Of a stretch of DNA of 64,000 nt, positions 17,714 to 25,268 are shown one piece after another (position 1 is the first letter of the stretch; the number at the start of each line of letters is the position of its first letter). The DNA is taken from positions 42,056-106,055 of the forward strand of contig DASUTC010000265.1 in assembly GCA_036374795.1 (NCBI GenBank), written 5' to 3'. The DNA comes from Herpetosiphonaceae bacterium (GTDB taxonomy: Bacteria > Chloroflexota > Chloroflexia > Chloroflexales > Kallotenuaceae). The position numbers and the translations under genes are program-made. The notes beneath the pieces were generated by a model that saw only the letters and a list, made by a program, of their open reading frames with translations, was not told where the DNA came from and searched no databases.

Positions 17714-18307
17714 TTACCCGATACGCGGCACGACGCGGCCCGTACGCTCCATGTAGGCGCGGTAGGCATCGCCAAAGTGGTCGATCATCATCTGCTCCTC
17801 GCGCGGCACCCGCAGCAGGTAGAGCGGCAGAAAGAAAAGGAAGCTGGTCGGCCCCACGATCCAGTTCTGGAGCAGCAGCGATTGGGCGACGCACCAGAGC
17901 CACTGCGAGGCGTACATCGGGTGGCGGATCGAGCGGTACACGCCGTCGGTGACAAGCGCATGCTCCTCCGCTACCTGGAGCGTCGGCGACCAGTTGCGCC
18001 CCAGGTCCTCATGCGCGCGCCAGAAGAGCCACAGCGCGCACGCGAGAATCGCCGTGCCCGCGCCTCCGGCCCGCGCCCTCGCCTGTGCCGACCAGCGGTA
18101 ATCGGCGCGGTCGAGCCAGGGCGTGAAGCTGTAGCACACGGGCAGAAAAAACATGCCGAGAAAGAGCACGGCCAGCACCCAGCGCTCTTGAGCGGTCACG
18201 CGCTCGTCGGTCATCGTCGTCTGGCGGCGCTGGCGTTCGTGGGGTAGCCGAATCACTATTTCCGCGATCACACCGCTGAGATACACCGCTTTGAGCAAAC
18301 GATCCAT
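17714..18307 (-). CDS. Isoprenylcysteine carboxyl methyltransferase (ICMT)-like membrane protein
   Basis: A 197-residue integral membrane protein with about four or five hydrophobic segments. The C-terminal SAM-binding region typical of the ICMT/PEMT superfamily is clear: DGVYRSIRHPMYAS near residue 125, then RVPREEQMMIDHFGDAY and MERTGRVVPR. These enzymes methylate membrane-embedded or lipid-linked substrates; bacterial members of unknown substrate are common, and there is no prenylated protein system to pair it with here. ATG 18307 follows GGAGGC. A later ATG at 18214, giving a shorter N-terminus, is possible. It is convergent with acsA. Confidence 0.8.
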   Translation of the reverse strand: MDRLLKAVYLSGVIAEIVIRLPHERQRRQTTMTDERVTAQERWVLAVLFLGMFFLPVCYSFTPWLDRADYRWSAQARARAGGAGTAILACALWLFWRAHEDLGRNWSPTLQVAEEHALVTDGVYRSIRHPMYASQWLWCVAQSLLLQNWIVGPTSFLFFLPLYLLRVPREEQMMIDHFGDAYRAYMERTGRVVPRIG

Positions 18308-18621
18308 CGCGTAGCCTCCTGCATAGCTGCACCTTAGTATGCCTCACATTGTACGCCGCGCGCACCTGCGCGTCGCCTGTCCAATCGAGCCGTGCGCGGC
18401 ACGTGATCGCGCAGATCGGGGATTGTCAAAGGCTTGACGTGTGGAGTACACTAAGATCTAACAACACTTCACTTCAAACTCCTTTTCCCAGACACATCGT
18501 TAATTCCCCCCACGAAGGCAAACTGCCACCGCACGATCGACCCTACGTGGGATATGCTCAGGAGGAACGCCCCAGACTATGGCCGTAGCGGGTCAGGCGA
18601 TATCTGAAAAGGAGCAAAGCC
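18308..18621. other. Intergenic region between divergent ICMT-like and ECF sigma genes
   Basis: There is no convincing gene here. A 79-codon frame on the + strand has no ribosome site or protein-like composition. A TTGACG occurs at 18434-18439 but no -10 lies at a usable distance. The stretch 18450-18520 is AT-richer than its surroundings and probably carries the sigma factor promoter, possibly one recognised by the sigma factor itself. Confidence 0.4.
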
Positions 18622-19209
18622 ATGCCCAGCTTGAACGATCCTTCACCGGCTATCGTCCGTGCGCGTGAAGGACAGCCCCAGGCCATTGGAGAATTGTACG
18701 GCAGCTATGCCGATCCGCTGTTTCGCTACTGCTACACGCGGCTCCACGACCGGGAAGCTGCGCAGGATTGCGTGCAGGAAGTATTTGTCTGCGTCTGGAA
18801 AGGTATCAAAACCTTCGAGTACCGGGGCGAGATCTCCCTGATAGCCTGGCTCTACACGATCGCCAATAACGTTGTCGTCAGCTACATTCGCAAGCGGCAG
18901 CGCACCGACTCCATATCCCTGACGATCTCGCTACCCGTCGCCGATGCGCGCAGCGCTGATCTTGCCAGCGCTATCTGTGATCGCCTGGTGATTCGTCAGG
19001 CGCTAGCAGAGCTGACCAGCGAGCAGCAGCATGTGGTCACGTTGAAGTTTTTTCTTGGCCTATCGAACCGCGAGATCGCAGCGGTGGTCCGGCGCTCGGA
19101 AGGCGCGGTCAAAGCGCTCCAGTACCGCGCGCTCCATCGGCTGTATCAGATCCTGACAAACGAGCAGGTAAGCACGATCGCGGAGCATGGATTGACCGCA
19201 TCGGCATGA
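18622..19209 (+). CDS. ECF-type RNA polymerase sigma factor
   Basis: A 195-residue sigma-70 family factor with only regions 2 and 4. Region 2 (about residues 20-95) contains LYGSYADPLFRYCYTRL, the core-binding DREAAQDCVQEVFVCVWK and the -10-recognition segment ending in IRKRQR. Region 4 (about 125-180) has LTSEQQHVVTLKFFLGLSNREIAAVV with the helix-turn-helix. ATG 18622 follows AAAAGGAGC. No anti-sigma factor is encoded next to it, which is unusual for the ECF group. The convergent neighbour is a polytopic membrane protein without an anti-sigma domain. Its regulon is unknown. Confidence 0.9.
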   Translation: MPSLNDPSPAIVRAREGQPQAIGELYGSYADPLFRYCYTRLHDREAAQDCVQEVFVCVWKGIKTFEYRGEISLIAWLYTIANNVVVSYIRKRQRTDSISLTISLPVADARSADLASAICDRLVIRQALAELTSEQQHVVTLKFFLGLSNREIAAVVRRSEGAVKALQYRALHRLYQILTNEQVSTIAEHGLTASA

Positions 19210-19274
19210 GCCAGAGCCAGATACTTGCTCAGGCGCAAACGCAGCCTGACACATGTGATGCGAGATTGGAAGGC

Positions 19275-20750
19275 TTAGCGCTGACAACTGCGGGACTGAG
19301 AGCAGAGTGTATACTGGATGAACACCCCTAAGAGCACCACATAGAGCGGATCGGTCCCGAAGCGAATACGATTGTTCTCGCCAATTTCAAACACCGTTGC
19401 GATGAGCGCCACGTACAGCAGATTGAAACACACATAGCCGATCACGATTCGCTGATGGCTGCTCAGACGGATAGCAGCGTCGCGCCACACTGCCAGCTTT
19501 AGCCCGTTGACGACCAGCAAGGGCAGCCCAATCAACAGGAAGATGTAAAAAAACTGTGGCTGATCGGAATCAATCGGCACCAGCCCGGTCGCCAGAATAT
19601 TGTACGGCACTTTACCATAGAGCAGATAGTTGTAGATAGTATCCATAAGCCGGATACGCTGTTTATTTTTAGCTAAAAACTCTAAATCACTGCTTGTCTT
19701 GAAGTATCCAAAACTGGCACCGGAAAGACCAATCAAGAATGCCTGTGGATGATGACGCAGCACATACATCGCGTCCGTACGATACTGATGCGAAACTGCG
19801 ACGATCGATATATGATTCAGATTCTTCGCGCCGGTTGATTTTCTAAGTTGGCTCAGCGCTGGAATATGGGCATATTGACGTGTCGCTCGATACTGCGCCG
19901 GATATGCCTCAGGCGCCGAGTATACATCGATCAAAGCGAGCGGCGAAAGTCTGTCGGCGGCTACTAGCTGCCGTAGCTGCGCCTCCGGCAATTGTCGTCC
20001 AGATATTTTCCATAAGCTCATGCCAAACCAGGAGCTCGCTGTACATTCGCCAAAGAGAACAGCGTTCTTGAGGTAGAGCGAGCCGACAAACAGGCCCGGA
20101 ATGATCAGCGCCAGCAGCAGCGTACGACGGTATTGCGGCAGCTTGACGACAAGCGCAGCGCCGATCAAGACATAGTAGCCGATGTGAAACAGGCTGCGCA
20201 TACCACACAGCAGCGCTAATGTTACAAAGAGCCCGCATGCATACCACTGTTTGCCCGTGCTGAGAAACCGCTGCAACAGCAGCGTCGAGAGCGTCAGGAT
20301 CGTAGCGATCGGAAACGTATAGAACAGCCAGTGCTCGTATAGCACAAACGAGGGGCTGACCATCAGCGCCGTGCTCACGCCCAGCGCGATCAAGCGCGAA
20401 ACGCCCAGCCCACGGCAGATCGAGAACACAGCCAGGTAGAGCACAAAGCCCAGGCCTAGATACACGCTTTGAAAGGCAATCCCCTCATTGCCCGGAAACA
20501 CCTTCAGCATCCCCCCCAGGAACAAATTGAAGAGCGGCGGCTGGCTATGCAGATACCAGAGGCTTTCGAGGAGCCGCGCTCTGAGCAGCGCAGGGTCGAG
20601 GTAGTGCCAGCCCCAGACGAGCGGAAACGCATCGAAACGAATGCCCGCCGCAAAATACAGCGTATGCGCAGCGATGAACGCCAGGCTCATAGATACGAGC
20701 ACGCCTCTCGCTGAGAGCGTATCGATACGGGTGGTCAACCGCCGCATCAT
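19275..20750 (-). CDS. Polytopic membrane protein, possible GT-C-type glycosyltransferase
   Basis: A 491-residue protein with about ten to twelve hydrophobic segments. The first extracytoplasmic loop (about residues 25-75) contains the aspartate in GIRFDAFPLVWG and the HSQPPLFNLFLG segment, a layout reminiscent of GT-C dolichyl/undecaprenyl-phosphate sugar transferases, but no family signature is decisive. A soluble loop of about 110 residues lies near positions 235-350. ATG 20750 is chosen because AGGAGG lies 5 bases upstream; a GTG at 20753 and an ATG at 20747 are alternatives. The gene is visibly poorer in G and C than its neighbours, hinting at acquisition from elsewhere. Confidence 0.65.
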   Translation of the reverse strand: MMRRLTTRIDTLSARGVLVSMSLAFIAAHTLYFAAGIRFDAFPLVWGWHYLDPALLRARLLESLWYLHSQPPLFNLFLGGMLKVFPGNEGIAFQSVYLGLGFVLYLAVFSICRGLGVSRLIALGVSTALMVSPSFVLYEHWLFYTFPIATILTLSTLLLQRFLSTGKQWYACGLFVTLALLCGMRSLFHIGYYVLIGAALVVKLPQYRRTLLLALIIPGLFVGSLYLKNAVLFGECTASSWFGMSLWKISGRQLPEAQLRQLVAADRLSPLALIDVYSAPEAYPAQYRATRQYAHIPALSQLRKSTGAKNLNHISIVAVSHQYRTDAMYVLRHHPQAFLIGLSGASFGYFKTSSDLEFLAKNKQRIRLMDTIYNYLLYGKVPYNILATGLVPIDSDQPQFFYIFLLIGLPLLVVNGLKLAVWRDAAIRLSSHQRIVIGYVCFNLLYVALIATVFEIGENNRIRFGTDPLYVVLLGVFIQYTLCSQSRSCQR

Positions 20751-21003
20751 CACATCCTCCTGCTACAACCTTATGGCCGATCCCGGCGCAAGGCTAGGGT
20801 CTGAGGCATGGCTGTGATCAGGGTTGAAGCTGGATTGACGCACAAAGAGTCAGGGAGTGCCAATCGTTGAGAGGGTAAGACGGTAGCTCTAGTATAACCA
20901 TCGAAGCAAGCGGCAAACACAACCAGGAACATGCTCCGGCACATAGCGCGCTACTCCACGGCATCGCTGATGCTGGCGTACGTACAGCACGAAAGGAGGC
21001 TCC

Positions 21004-22428
21004 ATGACGAAAGCGTCCGGCATCAACGTAGCGCTGCTTGCGCTGGCGCTTGGCTTGCTCGGCATGCCCGCGATCGAGGCGGAAACGCCGCCCGCGCTTC
21101 CACTCGCCGAAGAACGCAGGCGCTTCCTGCCGCTGATCTCGGCCAGCGCCGATCGCCTGCCCGATCCCACACCCACGCCATCGCCGCCGGATTTATCCTC
21201 GCCCTTCGGCATCGTGATGTACGGCAACGTCGATCAGACCAGCGGCGTACGTGAGATGCAGGCGGCTGGTGCCCGGCGTGTGAGCACCATGCTCGACTGG
21301 GCGGCGATCGAGCCTGCGGAAGGCGTATTCAACTGGTCGGGCTTTGATACAAAAGTGCAACACGCGCAGGCGGCGGGCATGGAGGTCTACGTGCTGTTCG
21401 TCAACGATCCGCCGTGGGCCTGGAAGCCGGATCGCTCGGCGACGATTCCGGAGAAGCGGATCAATATTGTGCGCGCGATGGTTCGGCGCTACGATTGCGA
21501 CGGCAGCGCGGACGCGCCCGGCCACCTGTGCATCCGCTACTGGTCGTTCTACGGCGAGCCCGACTATTACCGAGATTATTATCAGGACGATCCCGGCAGC
21601 AAGGGCTACTGGGGGCACCGGGGCAAAGAGTACGCCACGATGCTGGCAGGCGTTGCCGAGGTGATCCACGCGGAAGATCCGGACGCGCACGTGCTGATCG
21701 GCGGCATCGCCTACGACTGGTTCGAGTCGAGCGGCGGCCCGTTCGTTCGCTCGTTTCTGCCCGATGTGCTGGGCGAGCTTAACGCCAGCTTCGGCGGCGC
21801 GCGCCAGACGATCGACGCCGTAGCGGTTCACTACTACCCGCTTGAGTTTCCAAGCATCCGCGATAAAGTCCATGAGATTCGCGATATGATGCAAGCCCAC
21901 GGCGTGGCCGATCTGCCGCTGCTGGTGCCTGAGGCGGGCTACTGGAGCGCTCCTGAGCGCGGCAGCAGCGAGGCAAAGCAGGCCGAGCGTCTCGTCCAGA
22001 TCTACGTCGAGGCGTTCTCCGTCGATGTCAGGCAGCTTTCCTGGTTCGCGGTCTTCGACTACCTGCCGGGCACCGGAGAGTCTGGCCTGTTTCGCGGCTT
22101 CGACCTGAGCAGCCCGAAGCCGGCCTACTTCGCGTATCACACGCTGACCCGCGAGCTGGCTGGCGCGCAGTATCTTCGTCCGCTCGGCCAGACTGACGTG
22201 ACGGGCTACGTCTTTCGGATGCCGGACGAATCAGAAAAAACGGTGGTCTGGACCGCTAGCGATTCCGGCAGAGCGACCTTTCCGTATTCCTGCCTCCGGC
22301 TTGTCACCGTCGGCGGCGGCGAGCACCAAACCAGGGACGGCGATCCGCTGGGGGATCGCGATGGGCTGGTCAATGGGCGGGTAACGCTGGAGCTGAACGA
22401 GCCGCTCTACGTCACGGCGTGTACCTGA
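21004..22428 (+). CDS. Secreted glycoside hydrolase-like protein (clan GH-A TIM barrel)
   Basis: A 474-residue exported protein with a signal peptide (residues about 1-26) and a Pro/Thr linker (TPTPSPP, about 58-64). The TIM-barrel domain starts at FGIVMYGN. Two glutamates occupy the expected positions of a retaining clan GH-A glycosidase: E185 in YGEPDYY at the end of strand 4 (usually NEP; here GEP) and E310 in LLVPEAGYW on strand 7. The loss of Asn before the acid/base is noteworthy and may affect activity. The closest pattern I see is GH39/GH5-like; the substrate is unknown. ATG 21004 follows AAAGGAGG. It is probably extracellular or attached to the envelope. Confidence 0.75.
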   Translation: MTKASGINVALLALALGLLGMPAIEAETPPALPLAEERRRFLPLISASADRLPDPTPTPSPPDLSSPFGIVMYGNVDQTSGVREMQAAGARRVSTMLDWAAIEPAEGVFNWSGFDTKVQHAQAAGMEVYVLFVNDPPWAWKPDRSATIPEKRINIVRAMVRRYDCDGSADAPGHLCIRYWSFYGEPDYYRDYYQDDPGSKGYWGHRGKEYATMLAGVAEVIHAEDPDAHVLIGGIAYDWFESSGGPFVRSFLPDVLGELNASFGGARQTIDAVAVHYYPLEFPSIRDKVHEIRDMMQAHGVADLPLLVPEAGYWSAPERGSSEAKQAERLVQIYVEAFSVDVRQLSWFAVFDYLPGTGESGLFRGFDLSSPKPAYFAYHTLTRELAGAQYLRPLGQTDVTGYVFRMPDESEKTVVWTASDSGRATFPYSCLRLVTVGGGEHQTRDGDPLGDRDGLVNGRVTLELNEPLYVTACT

Positions 22429-22456
22429 GATCCGGCGCAGATAATATGCACAGCCA

Positions 22457-22771
22457 TCACGATCCGGCCTCGCTCAGCCGCTCGCGGTAGGCAGCCGCTT
22501 TCTGCTCCAGAAAAGCGCGACCGCCGCAGGCGTCGGCGTAGGCCACGGCGTGCCCGGCAAGCTCCGAGTCGTCGCCGGTGTAGTAGGCACGTACGGCAGG
22601 CGCCAGCGCCTCGACCGCCGCTTTGATATGCGGCTTGATGCGCGTGTTGGGTCGTACCACCAGCAGGCACGCGCCATAGAGTACCGAGCGATCGGCCTCG
22701 CGTTGCAGCGTCTCCGGCGTCGCGTCTACCCGGCAGGGCGGCACGATTCCCGCCTGTGATTGATCGATCAT
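22457..22771 (-). CDS. Hypothetical protein downstream of ppk2
   Basis: A 104-residue, mostly helical soluble protein of unknown function (VEALAPAVRAYYTGDDSEL, ALEQKAAAYRERL-type helices). ATG 22771 follows GGAAAG. It lies 90 bp downstream of ppk2 on the same strand, separated by a purine-rich repeat, and is convergent with the glycosidase gene. The codon choice is like the neighbours and the frame is free of stops, so I take it as real. No function can be assigned. Confidence 0.6.
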   Translation of the reverse strand: MIDQSQAGIVPPCRVDATPETLQREADRSVLYGACLLVVRPNTRIKPHIKAAVEALAPAVRAYYTGDDSELAGHAVAYADACGGRAFLEQKAAAYRERLSEAGS

Positions 22772-22774
22772 AGC

Positions 22775-22845
22775 TTACTTTCCAGGTTCAGAGCTTCGAG
22801 CTTCGAGTTCCAAGTTGCTCCTTTGCTCTCTGTTCTTACAGTGCC
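22775..22845 (-). repeat. Purine-rich dispersed 3' repeat, copy D
   Basis: On the - strand, GAACAGAGAGCAAAGGAGC, then CAACTTGGAACTCG and repeated AAGCTCGAAGCTC units, then GAACCTGGAAAG. It starts just after the ppk2 stop codon in sense orientation and leads into the ribosome site of the hypothetical gene at 22771. Confidence 0.7.
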
Positions 22846-22861
22846 CCATCCCAGCGGCGGA

Positions 22862-23605
22862 TCAGTCCGAATCTGCACTGTAGGCGGTCGTCGGCGCTGC
22901 CACGCCCAGGCGCTCACGCAGCCGCTCGACCACGCTCCGCAGCACGCTGATGCGTGCCCACCGCTTATCGTTGGCCTCGACCAGCATCCACGGGATCGGG
23001 CTTGCGGTGCGCTCAAGCATGTCCTCGATCGCGGCCTCGTACTGATCCCACTTCTCGCGGTTGCGCCAATCCTCATCGGTCATCTTCCAGCGCTTGCTCG
23101 GATCGGCCATGCGCGCATTGAAGCGGTGAAGCTGCTCCTCCGGCGAGATATGCAGCCAGAACTTGAGCAGGAGCATGCCGTCGTCGTGCAAGAGCTGCTC
23201 GAAATCGTTGATCTCGTCGTAGGCGCGCTGCCACTCGGCGGGGCTGGCAAAGCCTTCGATCCGCTCGACCAGCACGCGGCCATACCAGGAGCGATCGAAG
23301 ATCACTGTGCTGCCGCGCGACGGAAGTTTGTTCCAGAAGCGCCACAGGTAGTGATGGGCAAGCTCTTCGGGCGTCGGCTTGCTGATGGCGTGGACGGTAA
23401 AGAAGCGCGGGTCCAGCCGCTCGGTCAGCCGCCGGATGTTGCCGCCTTTGCCCGCAGCGTCCCAGCCCTCATAGACGATCACGATCGGCACTTCTCGATC
23501 GCGGGCTTGAATCTGCAAGGTGTGCAGCTCGGTTTGCAGCGGTGCAAGCTGCGTGCGGTAGTCGGCTTTCGAGAGGCTTAAGTTCAGATCGAGCGTTTCG
23601 AGCAT
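22862..23605 (-). CDS. ppk2: Polyphosphate kinase 2 family protein
   Basis: A 247-residue single-domain PPK2, which transfers phosphate between polyphosphate and nucleotides. The Walker A motif YEGWDAAGKGGNI is at residues 45-57. The Walker-B-like FDRSWYGRVLVERIEG and the lid segment KRWKMTDEDWRNREKW follow in the right order. PPK2 subclasses differ in whether they act on NMPs or NDPs; a single short domain like this fits class I or III, which I cannot separate by eye. ATG 23605 follows AGGGGG. A 51-codon upstream extension lacks support and would overlap the pfpI terminator region. Confidence 0.9.
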   Translation of the reverse strand: MLETLDLNLSLSKADYRTQLAPLQTELHTLQIQARDREVPIVIVYEGWDAAGKGGNIRRLTERLDPRFFTVHAISKPTPEELAHHYLWRFWNKLPSRGSTVIFDRSWYGRVLVERIEGFASPAEWQRAYDEINDFEQLLHDDGMLLLKFWLHISPEEQLHRFNARMADPSKRWKMTDEDWRNREKWDQYEAAIEDMLERTASPIPWMLVEANDKRWARISVLRSVVERLRERLGVAAPTTAYSADSD

Positions 23606-23679
23606 ACCAATCCCCCTGGTGCATGATCGAGCATCTATTGTAGCCGCGTCCTGGCCCGCAGCACAAGCGGCATGAATAA

Positions 23680-23705
23680 GCCTCCTCCCCGCGTGGGAAG
23701 GAGGC
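23680..23705 (-). terminator. Terminator after the PfpI gene
   Basis: On the - strand, GCCTCCTTCCC pairs with GGGGAGGAGGC around a 4-nt loop, followed by TTATT. It starts 15 bp after the stop codon of the gene ending at 23721. Confidence 0.65.
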
Positions 23706-23720
23706 GTCGATCGGATCGTC

Positions 23721-24287
23721 CTACACCGTGCGCTGCCGCTCGTGGCGGCCCTCGGCAAACTCTTCGATCATCTTGCGGTTGAAGGCCGGAATATCGTCGG
23801 GCTTGCGGCTTGTCACCAGCCCCTGATCGACCACGACCTCTTGATCGACCCACTGCGCGCCCGCGTTCTTGAGATCCATCTGGATCGACTCGTAGGATGT
23901 CAGCGTGCGGCCCTTGACCAGACCCGCATCGATCAGCGTCCACGGGCCGTGGCAGATCGCCGCCACGGGCTTGCCCGCCGCGAAGAACGACCGGACGAAC
24001 TCAAGCGCCTGCTGGTTGCGGCGCAGCTTGTCGGGGTTCATCACGCCGCCCGGCAGCAGCAGCGCGTCGTAGTCGTCGGGATTGGCCTGGCTGAGCGGCA
24101 CATCGACTGGGAACTGCTCGCCCCACTCGGTATGCTGCCAGCCTTTGACCTGGCCGCTTACCGGCGAGACGATCTGCGTCTGCGCGCCAGCCTGCTCCAG
24201 CGCCTTCTTCGGCTCGGTCAGCTCTACCTGCTCAAACCCATCGGCGACCAGGATCGCAACCTTCTTGCCGTTGAGCTGCTGATTCAT
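23721..24287 (-). CDS. PfpI/DJ-1 family glutamine-amidotransferase-like protein
   Basis: A 188-residue member of the DJ-1/PfpI superfamily. The nucleophile C112 and adjacent H113 are in the elbow AAICHGPW, and the conserved acidic residue E19 is in DGFEQVEL. The length and the closing segment RKPDDIPAFNRKMIEEF are typical of the PfpI/YhbO general-stress group, proposed to act as cysteine peptidases or as deglycases and glyoxalases. Methylglyoxal synthase is encoded elsewhere in the window, so a glyoxalase role is conceivable but not shown. ATG 24287 follows AAGGGAG. It is divergent from scpA. Confidence 0.88.
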   Translation of the reverse strand: MNQQLNGKKVAILVADGFEQVELTEPKKALEQAGAQTQIVSPVSGQVKGWQHTEWGEQFPVDVPLSQANPDDYDALLLPGGVMNPDKLRRNQQALEFVRSFFAAGKPVAAICHGPWTLIDAGLVKGRTLTSYESIQMDLKNAGAQWVDQEVVVDQGLVTSRKPDDIPAFNRKMIEEFAEGRHERQRTV

Positions 24288-24350
24288 CGCTTGCTCCCTT
24301 CTTCTACCCCGCGCCGATCCACGCCGCCGCGCGACGTGTGCGCCAGGGTA

Positions 24351-24359
24351 TGCTACACT
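24351..24359 (+). promoter_or_regulatory. Extended -10 of scpA
   Basis: TGCTACACT lies 28 bp before the scpA ATG. There is no clear -35. Confidence 0.5.
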
Positions 24360-24387
24360 ACGCGGCATGTGCAGCAACAACTAGACC

Positions 24388-25170
24388 ATGCTCGAATCGA
24401 CAAAACCACAGCTTCAACTGGATAACTACAGCGGCCCGCTCGATCTGCTGCTGAGCCTGATCGAGCAGCGGCAGCTCGATATTACCGCGATCTCGCTGGC
24501 GCAGGTCACGGAGCAGTATATGCAGGCCGTCACCGGCGTCGAGTCGCCCGATCCCGATGTGATCGCCGAGTTCCTGGTGATCGGCGCGAAGCTGCTGGTG
24601 ATCAAAACCCGCGCGCTCCTGCCGCGTCCGCCCGCCGAGGTCGCGCCCAAAGACGAGGAAGATGTGGGCGATCAGCTTGCGCGGCAACTGATCGAGTACC
24701 GGCGATTCAAGCAGGCCGCCGCCCAACTGCGCGCCTGGGAGCAGGAAAACCACCGCGCCTACACCCGCCACGCCGCGCCGCCGCTGCCGCCGCGCAAGCC
24801 ACCGACCACGCTCGACGTGAGTCTGGCCGATCTGATCGTCGCCGTGCAGCGCCGCCTGCAACTGATGCTGCCGCTGACAGATGAGCCTGTGGCGATGCCC
24901 GCGCCCAAGATCATCACGATCGCTGACGTGCGCGCGCGGCTCCACGACGTGCTCCGGCAGCAATCCTGGATCAGCTTCGAGGATCTGCTCAGCCTGGCGC
25001 TGAGCCGCAACGAAGTGATCGTCACGCTGTGGACAGTGCTGGAGCTGTTCAAGCGCGGCGCGATCGTCTTTCAGCAGGAGCAGCTTTTCGCTCCGATCAG
25101 CATCGGACGCGGCCCCGCATTTGATACCACCTCCACGAGCATGCCGCAACCCGACGACGAGGCCGCGTAG
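24388..25170 (+). CDS. scpA: Segregation and condensation protein A
   Basis: ScpA is the kleisin that bridges SMC heads in the bacterial condensin complex, acting in chromosome folding and segregation. The 260 residues carry the N-terminal kleisin helices (YSGPLDLLLSLIEQRQLDI, residues 12-30; FLVIGAKLLVIKTRALLP near 66-83) and the C-terminal winged helix (VRARLHDVLRQQSWISFEDLL onward, about 180-245). The linker between is proline-rich. scpB, often the next gene, is not adjacent. ATG 24388 has no strong ribosome site but matches the start of the conserved domain. Confidence 0.92.
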   Translation: MLESTKPQLQLDNYSGPLDLLLSLIEQRQLDITAISLAQVTEQYMQAVTGVESPDPDVIAEFLVIGAKLLVIKTRALLPRPPAEVAPKDEEDVGDQLARQLIEYRRFKQAAAQLRAWEQENHRAYTRHAAPPLPPRKPPTTLDVSLADLIVAVQRRLQLMLPLTDEPVAMPAPKIITIADVRARLHDVLRQQSWISFEDLLSLALSRNEVIVTLWTVLELFKRGAIVFQQEQLFAPISIGRGPAFDTTSTSMPQPDDEAA

Positions 25171-25177
25171 CGGGAAG

Positions 25178-25210
25178 CGGGAGCTTGGTTCCTGGTTCTT
25201 CCTCTTAAAA
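25178..25210 (-). repeat. Purine-rich dispersed 3' repeat, copy E (short)
   Basis: On the - strand, AGGAAGAACCAGGAACCAAG is a short copy of the GAACCAAGAAC family. It lies about 60 bp after the stop of the TPR gene ending at 25269, in that gene's sense orientation, and is convergent with scpA. Confidence 0.5.
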
Positions 25211-25268
25211 CACAAGGGCAGAAGCGATCAACTCCTGCCCGTGCGCTATGTTGAAGCCGCCTGATGTT

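Noticed and set aside
18349..18588. A 79-codon frame upstream of the sigma factor.
   Set aside because: No ribosome site, atypical composition and no recognisable motif.
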